DNA of 64,000 nt from Omphiscola glabra (lineage: Eukaryota; Mollusca; Gastropoda; Lymnaeidae): contig OZ024797.1 in assembly GCA_964017045.1 (NCBI GenBank), forward strand, positions 17,887,863 through 17,951,862. The letters run 5' to 3'. A program made the position numbers and the translations under genes. Positions 1 to 11,712 of the stretch are shown here, one piece after another. Below the pieces are notes generated by a model that did not search any database, was not told the DNA's origin, and worked only from the letters and a program-made list of their open reading frames with translations. The stretch's first letter is position 1; the number at the start of each line of letters is the position of its first letter.

Positions 1-235
1 AAAGTGAATGTTGTTAGAGGTTATGATAAAGACATTGACCAATGATGTGTGAAGGCTGTACGAAGGTATCCACCAATGAAGTGGCGGGGGTAATCTCGCG
101 CAACACATGTCAACTATTTATAAATATACTTTGACCTTGAGGTTTCTCTTTCAAAAAAACAAAAACAAACAAGCAAAAAAAAAAACAAAAACAATGCGCT
201 GAGGTGTCACGCCTATTGGTGGAGCTATTATGTAT

Positions 236-458
236 GAACGTGCATTGGTGGATCTGCCACTCGTGAACGTGTATTGGTGGATCTGCCACTCGTGAACGTG
301 TATTGGTGGATCTGCCACTCTTGCAAGTGTATTGGTGGATCTGCCACTCGTGAACGTGTATTGGTGGATCTGCCACTCGTGAACGTGCATTGGTAGATCT
401 GCCACTCGTGCACGTGTATTGTGGATCTGCCACTCGTGAACGTGTATACTAATTGATG
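236..458. repeat. 29-bp minisatellite, about 7.5 copies
   Basis: The unit begins CGTGAACGTGTATTGGTGGA and ends TCTGCCACT, with single-base variants. It creates overlapping minus-strand ORFs with peptide repeats. Confidence 0.95.
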
Positions 459-492
459 GAGCTGTCTCGAATGTAAATGTATTGCCTTAGAT

Positions 493-1022
493 CAGTGGTT
501 CTCAACCTTCCTAAAAACCGTAAAACAAAATTAAGGTTAAACCTGAAAAAAAAAGGAACGCAACAAAACAACGAATATGTCGGCAGGAAGCCTTCGTCAG
601 CGAACAAACAGAAAAAACGAATAAAATTAAAATGACCACAAGTCATTTGCTGTCCTCTTGGAAACTACTTCTCAGCTAAGTGCTATTTTTAAAAATATTT
701 TTTAATTTTATTCGTTTGCTGACGAAGGCTTCCTGCCGACACGTTCGTTGCTTTGTTGCGTTTCTTTTTTCAGGTTTAACCTTACTTTGTTTTACTAATT
801 TCCTATTGTGCTAACCTGATTGCAGTCTCTCCTCTTATTACCCTTCCTAAAAAACCGCCACCCTTTAATTCATCCTCGTGGTGTGGTGACCCCCAACCAT
901 AAATATTTTCTTTGGTGCTTAATAAATATGCCATTGTGTTTTCCGATGGTCTTAGGCGATCCCCCTGTATAAAGATCGTTCGACCCCTAAAGGGGTCTCG
1001 AGCCATAAGTTGAGAACGGCTG
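493..1022. mobile_element. hAT MITE (SPIN/Buster-like) with a nested insertion, copy 1
   Basis: The left end is CAGTGGTTCTCAACCTTCCT. The right part carries GTGACCCCCAACCAT, GTCTTAGGCGA and GACCCCTAAAGGGGTC and ends GTTGAGAACGGCTG, the same order as the copies at 14,739 and 48,076. The flanks CCTTAGAT (485-492) and GTTTAGAT (1,023-1,030) form an 8-bp duplication with two mismatches and a central TA, as expected of the Buster branch of hAT. There is no transposase. A 321-bp foreign segment (521-841) splits the element. Confidence 0.8.
521..841. mobile_element. Inverted-repeat insertion, Penelope-like pLTR pair candidate
   Basis: The two arms (about 520-636 and 703-795) are inverted copies. 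Both contain GACGAAGGCTTCCTGCCGAC and run out to AGGTTTAACCTTA...TTTGTTTTAC. Host hAT sequence CCTTCCTAAAAACCG (506-520) recurs as CCTTCCTAAAAAACCG (842-857), so the insert has a direct repeat of about 15 bp. CTGACGA followed by a GGC/GCC stem resembles the hammerhead core reported in Penelope-like elements, with GAAACGTC degenerated to GACACGTTC. A tail of about 46 bp (796-841) follows the right arm. Confidence 0.6.
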
Positions 1023-1030
1023 GTTTAGAT

Positions 1031-2149
1031 GGAGCTGTTACATATGCACATGTATTTCTATTGATGGTGCCATTTTCTTCCAAGTAAATCTGGCCAACTG
1101 TCTGCCGTGTACAAAGAGGAAGTTGTTGTGGCGCAAGAGGGCGCTTGTGTTTCGTGTGTTTACCTACACACCCCCAGGGTGACAGTTTCTATCCTAAGTG
1201 ACAAATTTTTCTCGCTCAGCTGTCAGAGTTTAGCATTCTCCATGCCCACACCACCCCCTCACATCACACGCTGCCCCACACAGGCACATCCACTGAGACA
1301 ATGGGAAGCTCACTCGCCCCTCAACCGTGTCCGATCCGCGAAAGGGAAGGCACTGTTGTGAAAGAAAACAAGTTAGACGCGAGAGTGACAGGCTGTGCAG
1401 CGCCCCCTAGTCTCCAGAATGTCAAAGGTCAAATGGCGGATCCGTCACCTGTCTAATTCTCATGTGGCCACCATTCCTGACCCAACACCTTTACACGTTT
1501 ACTTTCCATGTTGACCCCCCCCCTCCCTCCCTTTTCCCACCTATTCACACTACACATCCTCCAAACCTTTTGATCAGTTTCTTCAAACTTTCAGCTATCA
1601 AGAACGTCCGAGGGCATGAAACGGCCTCTGTAGATATGACTAAGAACTTAATTTTAACGTCAATTAAACAGGATTTTTTGCCACGGTGGATAATAATTAA
1701 ATGTTGTTAAATAGTGGGTGTGGGGGTCGTTGGTGGAGGGGGATTGTTGTCATCGTACTATTATAAGTTCTGTGCGAGGATAGGACAGCTCACGTCACAA
1801 AATAGGTTTCTTCCGGACGTGACGTCAGCGGTCCCACCTGGAAATTAACAGCTTTAAATCTTTAGAAAACGGTGGTTGGTTGGGGGGGGGGCGGGGGTGA
1901 CGTTGACCAACAAGCCGCTATCCCAGGCACGGACCATCTCGGGTTTCAATGTCAACATACCCGGATGTCACCGGAGTCTTCCGGTATTTGCATTTCCCCG
2001 AGATGACTGGGCGCAGCACACAAGAAACGTTCACACTTGATGACGTACAAAGTAATCGAGAGAGAAATTCCTGTTAATTTCGTGTAATAGCGAGTCCGAA
2101 TTATATTTGCCCAGTGTGCAACAGGGATAAAAAGACGGGGACCGTAAAC
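1031..2149. other. Unassigned sequence, no gene or repeat recognised
   Basis: Short ORFs at 1,107-1,361 and 1,462-1,710 have no recognisable domain. Poly-C and poly-G tracts occur at about 1,516 and 1,883. Confidence 0.6.
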
Positions 2150-2388
2150 TCAGTGACAGGGAATACAGGATTGATGCACTCAGTGACAGGAAGTACAGGA
2201 TTGATGCATTCAGTGACATGGAATACAGGATTGATGCACTCAGTGACAGGGAATACAGGATTGATGCACTCAGTGACAGGGAGTACAGGAATGATGCACT
2301 CAGTGACAGGGAATACAGGATTGATGAACTAAGTGACAGGGAATATAGGCTTGATGACCTCAGTGACAGGGAATACTCGATTGAATTG
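2150..2388. repeat. 30-bp minisatellite, about 8 copies
   Basis: The unit begins CAGTGACAGGGAATACAGGA and ends TTGATGCACT. The divisible-by-three unit gives repeat ORFs on both strands. Confidence 0.95.
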
Positions 2389-2879
2389 TTTAAAACGGAC
2401 ATTTACACATTTTATTCAAACTTTTTGTAAAGGTCACCTTGGCGATAATTTGCTTTTCAGGGACGTTTTGTTTTCTTAGAAGTCAACACATAAATATTTA
2501 ATCCCTTCCTGCATAAACTTGTCAGATCATTTGTGTAAACATTTCATACTGAGAAGATTATTTGTCCTTTAAACACGCTAAAGCCGGCCGCCGGTGGCCC
2601 CGCGCGTAGTCGATCATTGGAAGATGGCGGACAGTTTGGCAACACGAGGATTAGCGAACTCTTTATAACACATTGAACAGAAACGACAACCCGCGATAGA
2701 TTTGGTGAACGCTGATAAATGTACTGGCTATTGAAAATGTTATATAGGTCACTAGACTTGGCTCAGAGAGTATGCAGCAAATGGCCCAGTATCCATCGTA
2801 ACGAAATAACATTGTGGACTGCTTTAGTATTCTCATTTTTGTGAAGAGTCCGTCAATTAAAGGAATTTTTGGCTAGCAG

Positions 2880-3030
2880 CATAATGTTGACATCATATTG
2901 CTGACGTCATTTTGTTGACATCATATTGCTGACATTATATTGCTGATATCATATTGCCGACAAATTGCTGACGTTATATTGCAGACACCGTTATGTTGAA
3001 ATTATATTGCTGACATCATATTACTGATAT
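2880..3030. repeat. Degenerate 13-15-bp repeat
   Basis: Variants of ATATTGCTGACATC recur about ten times with many changes, so this is an old array. Confidence 0.7.
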
Positions 3031-3261
3031 TCCAAGTTTAGATTAAATTTAGCTTGTAAACAACCAACCACGTGATAGAAGCGACACTTTGAATAGCCGG
3101 TATCTTAAAGTGACGCTTCAACTCAGCCATGTACATCATTATAGTCGGATGTCATGTCATCAGACATCAGAAGCAATGAGTCATTAGTCACAGAACGTGG
3201 GAACATGATGAGACATAACTGAAGAGCCTCAACACAACGCTAGAAATCATCCAAGTATCAA

Positions 3262-3537
3262 TATTGTTATCATCCGTTGTCAGTATTGTTATATTTTGGT
3301 GTGAGTTATGTTATAGCGTGGTGACATTATTGCTATAATCCGGTGTCAGTAACATTAGAATCCGGTGTCAGTATTGTTATAATCTGGTGACATAACTGTT
3401 ATAATCCAGTGACAACACTGTTATAATCTGGTGACGGTACTGTTATAATCCGGTGTCAGCGCTTTTATAATCTGGAGACAGTTACTGTTATAATCTGGTG
3501 ACAGTTCTGTTATATCCCAGTGACGACACTATTTTGC
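3262..3537. repeat. Degenerate 22-bp repeat, about 11-12 copies
   Basis: The unit resembles GTTATAATCTGGTGACAGTA followed by CT, with substitutions and small indels. Confidence 0.8.
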
Positions 3538-3609
3538 CCACGTGCCATGACAAACAAAACCACTTAACAAATTCCACATTTAGGTTTGAGAGAATCAATG
3601 TTTGTAACC

Positions 3610-3662
3610 CGAATTCGCGTTAGCCCGCCCGTTTGACGTCACGGGTTCAATACCTACTCCTG
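3610..3662 (+). mobile_element. Possible tRNA-derived SINE fragment
   Basis: GCGTTAGCCCGCCCGTTTGA followed by CACGGGTTCAATACC resembles the anticodon-arm to T-arm part of a tRNA, including a B-box-like GGGTTCAATACC. The A box is poor and no tail is visible. Poly-C tracts follow. Confidence 0.3.
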
Positions 3663-4256
3663 GAGTGTCTCCCCCCCCCCCCAGTGTGTCGTGTCCCCCC
3701 CCCCCCCCCCCCCCCCCCGCTCTCACCGCCACCACTTACTCGCGTGTAGACGCTAACAAAAACTTTGTAGGTTGAGTTTCCCATCGTACTGGAGACCGTG
3801 AAGAGGGCTTAACGTCAAGGATGTGACGCTTCTCTGTCAACTGTCTGCGTCAACAAGTCGTTTGGAGTCTGGCGCCAACGGTAATGAGCAGGACGGCGCT
3901 CCTTGTTTGCCTCTCCTTTCATGTGCGATCCCTTTCCTGTAACAATTCGACACCTCGAGGTGTCTGGGAGTGTGAGGTTGGGAGGGGGGGAGGGTAAGGG
4001 CAATCTGCCCCACCCTATCATTCCCTAAAACAAGTTACCCGGCTGTGAATGGTCCCCCCCCCCCCCAACCTTTACCTGGCTGTCTACAGTTAGAGGCTGA
4101 CTTGTGCAGTGGGACAACGAATCCAATCTGGCAATAAAAGCACACGATAACAAGGACAGGCTTTGACGTGGAAAATTAAATTAGAGTGCCGATTTGTGTC
4201 TTCACCGTCGATAGTGTGTTCGAATTTCAGGTTTTAGCGGGAGAGAATTGAACTCT

Positions 4257-4592
4257 TAGGTCAGGTCTTAGGTCTTACATCTTAGGTCTTACATCTTAGG
4301 TCTTACGTCTAACATCTTAGGTCTTAGGTCTTACATCTCAGGTCTTACGTCTTGGGTCTTACGTCTTACGTCTTAGGTCTTACATCTTAGGTCTTACGTC
4401 TTAGGCCTTACGTCTTACGTCTTGGGTCTTACGTCTTAGGTCTTAAGTCTTTGGTCTTACGTCTTAGGTCTTACATCTTAGGTCTTACGTCTTAGGCCTT
4501 ACGTCTTACGTCTTGGGTCTTACGTCTTAGGTCTTAAGTCTTAGGTCTTATGTCTTTGGTCTTACGTCTTAGGTTTTAGTTCTTACGTCTTA
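4257..4592. repeat. TCTTAGGTCTTACG short-unit repeat
   Basis: About 330 bp of permuted 6-7-bp half units (GTCTTAG, GTCTTAC, ATCTTAG), with longer blocks duplicated internally (4,373-4,430 resembles 4,468-4,530). Confidence 0.9.
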
Positions 4593-4886
4593 AGATCTCT
4601 GAAAAACTCTCAGGAGCGTGTTTGTTTACATGAAGTGGGGATTTGGGGGTGTGGTGATGTGGGGATGGTGGCAATCCTTAAAACTGATTTGGTTGGTTTC
4701 TTAAATATATACAGTTTTAGGTTATTCAAAGTTTTTAGATGCTTTGGTCCAGTCCACATCTCGAAGGTTCACGGGTAACTCTCGTATGGGTGACTGAGTC
4801 TGTCACTGTGTCTCTTTAGTGTACCCTTAGCTCCAACTTGTATTGACTCTCCATAACGTGGTGTAACACAATGTAACAATCTTATC

Positions 4887-5038
4887 CAGTGGCGTAACAA
4901 CGGCTTGGCATTGGGGCAGTTGCCAAGGGGGGCGGCCTGCGCCAGTTCAAAAGGGCGCCGCTAAATCTCTAATTTTTAAATTTTTATTATTTAAAAAATA
5001 AATTAGCCAAGGGCGCCAAAAACCCAGTTACGCCTCTG
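4887..5038. mobile_element. Short hAT-like MITE (152 bp)
   Basis: The terminal inverted repeats are CAGTGGCGTAAC and GTTACGCCTCTG (11 of 12 match). The flanks ATCTTATC (4,879-4,886) and ATCTTGCC (5,039-5,046) match at 6 of 8 positions, as expected for an old 8-bp hAT target duplication. The interior is GC-rich near the ends (GGGCGCC motifs) and AT-rich in the centre. It has no coding capacity. Confidence 0.65.
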
Positions 5039-6824
5039 ATCTTGCCACGTGATCAGGTGAAATAGAAAATGTAGTTAATGCTATGTATTTTGTGTGTGTG
5101 TGATTGTGTTCTTAATGTAGCCGCCATTCACCATAATCTGCCCCTGATTTAAATCTGGAAAGTGCATCATCCCTAATCATTACCCAGAAATCCCCTCAAC
5201 GGAAATATGTAAGAAAAAATGATAATCACCCCTTAATTCTTCCTCCAGCAATTACAACAAAAAAAATTAAAAAATAAATTCTAATCCAATAGGAAAGGTT
5301 AAAAAGAAATACGGGACGAACTTCCGGTTTTATGTTGAAGACAACTCTGCTGTGTGCACTTTTGACATGCTATATTATTAAAGAAACGTATTAAAAAAAT
5401 TAAAACACCATTAATTGTTCCGATTCCCTGATCCAACTAATGTTAAATCCAGTAAATGCAAAGGGCATTAAAAACTATTCCATTTGGTAACTCCATCATG
5501 TCAATCGCTTAGCTGTGTGCATAGGTAAACGACATACATCCAGTGAGTCACGTCAGAGTAGATAACTACACGAGGAGGCTATCCTGTAAAAAAAAGGTCA
5601 CGCATGTTCGTTTTTGGATCTAAGAACGCATCATGAATGTATGATTCGGTGCTCATGATGTGTGCAGTGTGGTGCGCATGGACGTGAACTCGCGACGCTG
5701 GTTTTGATCTCCAACAATCACATTGATGCCGTTGAGACGGCACCTCGTTAATGGGAGATAATTCGCCAGCCACGTGATCTCTGTATCAAATCACAACCGG
5801 TTGTTTAAGCCGGGGGTCCTCAAATTGTCACGATGGAATCATTATTTACAAATAAAACATGGACAATGCAATTTTAGTTTTCAGATAAGGCTGCGACTAT
5901 TCGCACCCGGTTATCAGAAGTGTGAGGTTGGGATTAAAAAACTATTTAAAATATTATTGTTGGGTTTGTAAGAAAACATTTGGTATCAAATGAAAGATAA
6001 TTGAATGTACTATACGTTTTTAAACTTAATTCTTCAGTTTAACTAAAATAAACTACCACAAATGACATCCGAATGCATTGAGTCTAATGTGACCCGGGTA
6101 CGAATGGCGGCGCTGAGTGTCCGGGTCCATTTTGACAAACAGCCAAGAAGCAAGAAAACGTGCCCCACAGTCTGGCGACACCACCAAAATGGATGACGAC
6201 TGTTGCACAATATGGACAGTCCGGTCGTCGCCGACATTTGAGAAGGAAAAAAATCAGTTTAGGTGTGTACAGCATCTACAGAGGACGTTCATTTGATCAC
6301 GTAACCAGACGTATTTGGAAATGGTGTGTGAGGAGGATGAAAAAAAAATTTGTCTGGAAGGCTTCACGGAATTCATTGATTTTAGAATTCAAGACTATGA
6401 AGTCCAATCTCATTCCACCCTCTCCCCCTAGCTGCCGACCTGGCCAGGGGACAGAATGGAGTGAGAGGAAAGCTTGAAGTATTAGCGTGTTCTGCCAAAA
6501 CTTGAGTTTTTTCCCTCGGGGGAGACTGTCTGATGAGATGTGTCAAATAGTTACGACCAGCTTGGGGGTGGGGATTGGGGGGGGGGGTGAGGAGGCGAGG
6601 GGGAAGCAGTGGGCGGGGCCGTGGGTGTGACTTAAAGGAAATAATATCAACTCCATCATATGTAGTTACTCTTTCTTTAAAATCAATCACCTTGTTAAAA
6701 AGTCAATGTTCATTTGAAAGTTGACCATGTGGCATTACGAGTAGCGGGTAGAGAAGATTGCATGGAGAATACTAATACATACAAGTCTAGAGAATTATTG
6801 CAACGACTTTATTTTCTTATCTCT

Positions 6825-7112
6825 GGCTGTCTCTCCCTGTCTGTCTGTCTGTCATCCTTGCCTGTCGCACTCTATCTCTCTCACCGTCAATCTGTCTGTT
6901 TTCCGTCTGTCACGCTCTATTTCTCTCACCGTCTATCTGCCTGTCTTTATTCCTCTTTTTCCCTCTCTCGGTCTCTTTCTGTCTGTCTTTCTCTCTCCGT
7001 CTGTCTCTCTCTGTATGTCTTTCTCTCTCCGGCTGTCTCTCTCTGTAGGTCTTTCTCTCTCCGTCTGTCTCACTCTGTATGTCTTTCTCTCTCCGGCTGT
7101 CCCTTTCCTCCC
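6825..7112. repeat. CT-rich low-complexity tract (CTGTCTGT/CTCTCTC)
   Basis: Pyrimidine-rich sequence with imperfect 40-bp periodicity (TCTTTCTCTCTCCGTCTGTC). The ORFs here encode only S/L/C-rich low-complexity peptides. Confidence 0.85.
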
Positions 7113-7589
7113 CTCGTTCACTTAATTGAACAGCCTGAGGAGCTACTCTCTAGAAAAAGGTTAATTATCATTTTGGTGAATAAATTGAAAAATCCGGTGT
7201 GGGGTGGGGGAGGCGAAAAATCCCCGTCACCCTTTATAAAAACTAAGCCCCCCCATCCCCAATAAACACACATGAAATACGTTTGAAGAGACCTCACTTG
7301 GTGCGCATATCAATAAACCAGTTAGTGCTCGTGTTAACATGTGTCGTGCTGGGGTAGCTTTCCCTTTCCCGTCACACACGCAGGCTTTTGAATGACAGAC
7401 AATTACGTTCGGCCCAGCAAGACGGTCACGGGAGTTGGCGGGAAAATCCCGAACAAGCAGAAGTCGTCACGTCCCTTGTATTACATGACGTCCGCCGTTC
7501 ATCTCTCCGACATCTTGTTTGCACACTTCCCTTAAAGCCGCATCCCGAATTCCGATATTTCAGCCGCAGACCAGACGCGGTGGGCGGTG

Positions 7590-7755
7590 TCCCCGTGGCT
7601 GGACGTGATCTCGTCATGGCTGGACGTGATCCCGGCATGGCTGGACGTGATCTCGTCATGGCTGGGTGTGATTTCGTCAAGGCTGGACGTGATCTCGTCA
7701 TGGCTGGGCGTGATCTCGTCATGGCTGGACGTGATCTCGTCATGGCCGGACGTGC
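7590..7755. repeat. 21-bp minisatellite, about 8 copies
   Basis: The unit is GCTGGACGTGATCTCGTCAT followed by G. It gives repeat ORFs in several frames on both strands. Confidence 0.95.
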
Positions 7756-7911
7756 ACATGTGTTTCTATGCCGTGACCTGTGGTCGCACGTGAGAGACTC
7801 ACCTGGTTGATTATTAGGAGACCAACCAGCTGCTCAATGTCTAAGTCTGTCGATATTATCTGGTATTTTGTACATACATTAGGATTTGCAAATCTGGATA
7901 TACCAAGTCTT

Positions 7912-8300
7912 TCAAAGGCGTGTCACTAAAGCTTCATAGGCGTGTCACGAAAGCTTCATAGGCGTGTCACACAAGCTTCATAGGCGTGTCACGAAAGCTT
8001 CATAGGCGTGTCACAAAAGCTTCATAGTCGTGTCACGAAAGCTTCATAGGCGTGTCACAAAAGCTTCATAGGCGTATCACGAAAGCTTCATATGCGTGTC
8101 ACAAAAGCTTCATACGCGTGTCACGAAAGCTTCATACGCGTGTCACGAAAGCTTCATAGGCGTTTCACGAAAGCTTCATAGGCGTGTCATGAAAGCTTCA
8201 TAGGCCTGTCACGAGATCTTCATAGGCGTGTCACATAAGCTTCATAAGCATGTCACGAAAGCTTCATAGGCGTGTCACAAAAGCTTCATAGGCGTGTCGT
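7912..8300. repeat. 22-bp minisatellite, about 17-18 copies
   Basis: The unit begins CATAGGCGTGTCACGAAAGC and ends TT, and most units carry AAGCTT. Confidence 0.96.
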
Positions 8301-8473
8301 TTAGCGCGACTTGGATTGTTGGCAATAAAAATTGGTGGGAAAAAGAAACAACTATTATTGTAGATGAATGGGTTGTCATTTGTCAAATGATTTGACCTAC
8401 TTTGGTATAGGTTCATAGGCGTAGGGCCCTAATAGTGACTGAATCAGAGCGATGGTGATGAGACCTACAGAGT

Positions 8474-8777
8474 GAAACCGGCCAATGTTGATGTACCTGG
8501 GAACCTATGACATAATCCACCTCACTTTATCTATGAAACCGGACAATGTTGATGTACCTGGAACCTATGACATGATCCACCTCACCTTATCTATGAAACC
8601 GGACAATGTAGATGTACCTGGGAACCTATGACATAATCCACCTCACCTTATCTATGAAACCGGACAATGTTGATGTACCTGGGAACCTATGACATAATCA
8701 ACCTCACCTTATCTATGAAACCGGACAATGTTGATGTACCTGGGAACCTATGACATAATCCACCTCACCTTATCTAA
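8474..8777. repeat. 61-bp repeat, 5 copies
   Basis: The unit begins GAAACCGGACAATGTTGATG and ends CACCTTATCTAT. Copies differ at only a few positions, so the array is young. Confidence 0.95.
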
Positions 8778-9367
8778 GGGACGCTGCTAAGCAATAATTT
8801 AAAAAAAAAAAAAAGGTTTTGAAATGATCTTTATGTGTTTTATTGGGGAATCACCAAGGAGGTATTTTAAAGCAACAACAAAAAAAAAAAAAAAAAAAAC
8901 AGGGCGTAAAATTGGGGTGGGGGTGGGTGGAGTTGGAGGGAGGGAGGCAGGGTGGTAACAGACTGAATGACACGTGACTCCCCGTAACGCCAACACTGCT
9001 GGCCGTTTGAACAAATATCCGTTTTGAAAAGCTCCACGCACGACGGGGCATTGTGATGTGAACAGCTGAATGATTGATTGATCAGTTGCGTCAACAATCT
9101 CTCTCTCTCTCCCTCCCGTTCTCTTTTTTTTTCTATCTCTGTCCTCCCCCAAACAATTCCCGTATTACCGTTAATTATAATCCGTACTGAAGTAGGTCAA
9201 GGTTATTGGCGTTAATTCTGGATTTTTTGTTGTTATTAGTAATTGGTTGTATTAATTTATCCTCTCGATTCCCTCAAGATGGCTGGATGAGGGTGTGACG
9301 TCATAAAAATATGTTCAGTACATAAAGTCAATATACTGTGCTGACAGGGTACATAACCCTGACGCAC
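8778..9367. other. Unassigned sequence with poly-A tracts
   Basis: A-runs at about 8,801 and 8,879 and G-rich GGTGGGGGTGGG. The three overlapping minus-strand ORFs are low complexity and not credible genes. Confidence 0.55.
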
Positions 9368-9455
9368 ACCCACAACACACTTATCACACACGGACTCACA
9401 CAAAAAACTTATCACACACGGACTCACACAAAACACTTATCACACACGGACACAC
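9368..9455. repeat. 28-bp repeat, 3 copies
   Basis: ACTTATCACACACGGACTCA plus a CACAAAAC-type linker, three times. Confidence 0.85.
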
Positions 9456-9544
9456 ACATACCACTCGCCTAAAATTATAACCTTACTTTAATGAATTAAT
9501 TGAATTTTTTTGAAAAATTAGCATTCCTAACATCAATCAACATT

Positions 9545-9900
9545 AGGCAAAAATAGGAAATACTAGTAAGCCTTAGGCAACAATAGTAAGCCATAGGCAA
9601 CAATAGGAAACTAGAGAACTATGACAAAAGGCAGCAATAGGCAAAAATAGGAAACAATAGGAAACAAAAGTAAATAACAGGAAACCATAGGCAAAAATAG
9701 AAAAATACAGGAAAAAATGGGGCCCAATGGGAAACAATAGGCAGCAATAGGCAACAATAGGCAGCAATAGAAAACCACAGACAACAATAGGACGAATAGG
9801 AAACTAAGAAACAATAGAAAAAAGGCAACAGGCAAAATTATGCAACAATAGGTGGGTGGGGGTGGAAGACAACAATAGAACACAATAGAAAACCTTAGGG
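9545..9900. repeat. Degenerate AGGCAACAATAGGAAAC-type repeat
   Basis: Short units of 8-17 bp built on ACAATAGG and AAAAATAGG, irregularly permuted. The complementary strand yields hydrophobic repeat ORFs that are not genes. Confidence 0.8.
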
Positions 9901-10084
9901 AACAAGGAGACAGCCAATCGGATGTCTGTATTCTAAGACTTCTCTTCACTTCATTTATAAACTTCATGACCACGTCATGCAGCACAGAGTTCTTGATTGC
10001 GTTGTTCTAACCCATTCTTACTGCATACGACTTTAGTCGGACATTTCCGTCTTTCTGACCTCGTACTCCATTGATTTAAGCATG

Positions 10085-10282
10085 ATCGTGTACATCATGC
10101 TGCCCTCGTACATCATATTGACCTTATACATCATGCTGACCTTTTAAGTCATGCTGACCTTGTACATCATGCTGATCTTGTAAGTCATGCTGACCTTGTA
10201 CATCATGCTTACCTCGTACATCAAGATGACTTTGTAAGTCATGCTGACCTTGTACATCATGCTGACCTTGTACATCATTGTT
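10085..10282. repeat. 18-bp repeat, about 11 copies (first block)
   Basis: The unit is CATCATGCTGACCTTGTA. The same unit reappears at 10,880-10,965 after about 600 bp of unrelated sequence. Confidence 0.9.
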
Positions 10283-10879
10283 ATAAGGGATGACGTATTC
10301 TGAGACACACTTTGCCCGCCTTCCACGTGCATGACCTCTTTCAAGTCGGTCCCGTGTTGGGGCGGCTAGAAAAAATATCCCTTTGATGATACTTTTGTTT
10401 ACTATCATCCGTTTCTGTGGAACATGATAGAACAATCTAGAAAATGTGGGAAACAGTAAGACTGTGTGTTCCATTTCCAGAATGATCATCTGAAACTGCC
10501 TATAAAAAGGGCTGACCGATAGAGAGGGGGAGATTTTCCTTTCCTTGATTACGAGGCATGCTATGTCTCATTATACTTTGTTGTGTGTAGAGATTTTTAT
10601 TTCCTCGTACAATTTTGTGCTCATTGTATTTTGATATACAGTACCGGTACCAGCAAATCTGTAAGTTTATAATTTCAATCATATTTCTCTTGCTGTTATT
10701 ATTTAATTGAAGTTCACAAATTAAAAAGTTATTAATTGTAATTAGCTCTGGCCTTAATTGTCGTTTTATTTGTTATTATTTTTAACCTTTGGTATCGTCC
10801 TTTATTATGGACTGTTTTTAGAACGAGCCCTAGACAAAACAACAGAGATTAAATTCTCCATCTATAACGGTCCGTAATA
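10283..10879. other. Unassigned 600-bp segment splitting the 18-bp array
   Basis: This segment sits between two blocks of the same CATGCTGACCTTGTA repeat, so it could be an insertion. No terminal repeats or coding potential were recognised. Confidence 0.45.
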
Positions 10880-10968
10880 ATCATGCTGACCGTGAATTCA
10901 TGCTGACCTTGTACGTCATACTGAAATTGTATGCCATGATGAAATTGTATTTCATGATGACATTAAAC
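10880..10968. repeat. 18-bp repeat, second block of the 10,085 array
   Basis: ATCATGCTGACCGTGAATTC, then CATGCTGACCTTGTACGTCA and more degenerate copies. This is the same unit as at 10,085. Confidence 0.75.
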
Positions 10969-11034
10969 ATGCCCCTGCCTTTTATATCAGTTTGTAGTGC
11001 ACTTGCTGTGCTATTGTATTGTAGTCCCAAAGAA

Positions 11035-11222
11035 GGACACAGAGCATAAAAAGGCATGGAACAAAGAAGACGAAGAATACAGAGCAAAGAAGGACTCCGA
11101 ACAAAGGAGACATAGGACACAGAGCAAAGAAGGATACAGAGCAAAGAAGACGAAGTACACAGAGCAAAGGACAAAGGGCAAAGAAGTACACAGCAAAGAA
11201 GGACACAGGGCAAAGAAGCAAC
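11035..11222. repeat. Degenerate ACAGAGCAAAGAAGGA repeat
   Basis: Purine-rich units ACAGAGCAAAGAAG(G/A)A with indels, about ten copies. Confidence 0.8.
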
Positions 11223-11246
11223 ACATAGTTGCGTCACTGCCGGAGG

Positions 11247-11390
11247 TTTGGAGTTGTGAAGATTGCAAGTCAGCTCTAAGACTTTGGAGTTGTGAAGATT
11301 GCAAGTCAGCTCTAAGACTTTGGGGATGTGAAGATTGCAAGTCAGCTCTACGACTTTGGAGTTGTGAAGATTGCAAGTCAGCTCTAAGAT
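11247..11390. repeat. 36-bp repeat, 4 copies
   Basis: The unit is TTGGAGTTGTGAAGATTGCA plus AGTCAGCTCTAAGACT. It runs straight into the 19-bp array, which uses only its second half. Confidence 0.93.
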
Positions 11391-11712
11391 TGCAAGTCAG
11401 CTCTAAGATTGCAAGTCAGCTCTAAGATTGCAGGTCAGCTCTAAGATTGCAAGTCAGCTCTAAGATTGCAAGTCAGCTCTAAGATTGCAAGTCAGCTCTA
11501 AGATTGCAAGTCAGCTCTAAGATTGCAAGTCAGCTCTAAGATTGCAAGTCAGCTCTAAGATTGCAGGTCAGCTCTAAGATTGCAAGTCAGCTCTAAGATT
11601 GCAGGTCAGCTCTACGATTGCAAGTCAGCTCTAAGATTGCAGGTCAGCTCTAAGATTGCAGGTCAGCTCTAAGATTGCAAGTCAGCTCTAAGATTGCAGG
11701 TCAGCTCTACGA
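11373..11712. repeat. 19-bp minisatellite, about 18 copies
   Basis: The unit is GATTGCAAGTCAGCTCTAA. This is a sub-segment of the adjacent 36-bp unit with 17 bp removed. Confidence 0.96.

Larger units (their letters stand above)
4593..7589. other. Mostly unassigned sequence
   Basis: Apart from the MITE at 4,887-5,038 and the CT tract at 6,825-7,112, I see only short unsupported ORFs (for example 6,160-6,477). Nothing resembles a TRIM9 exon. Confidence 0.55.
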
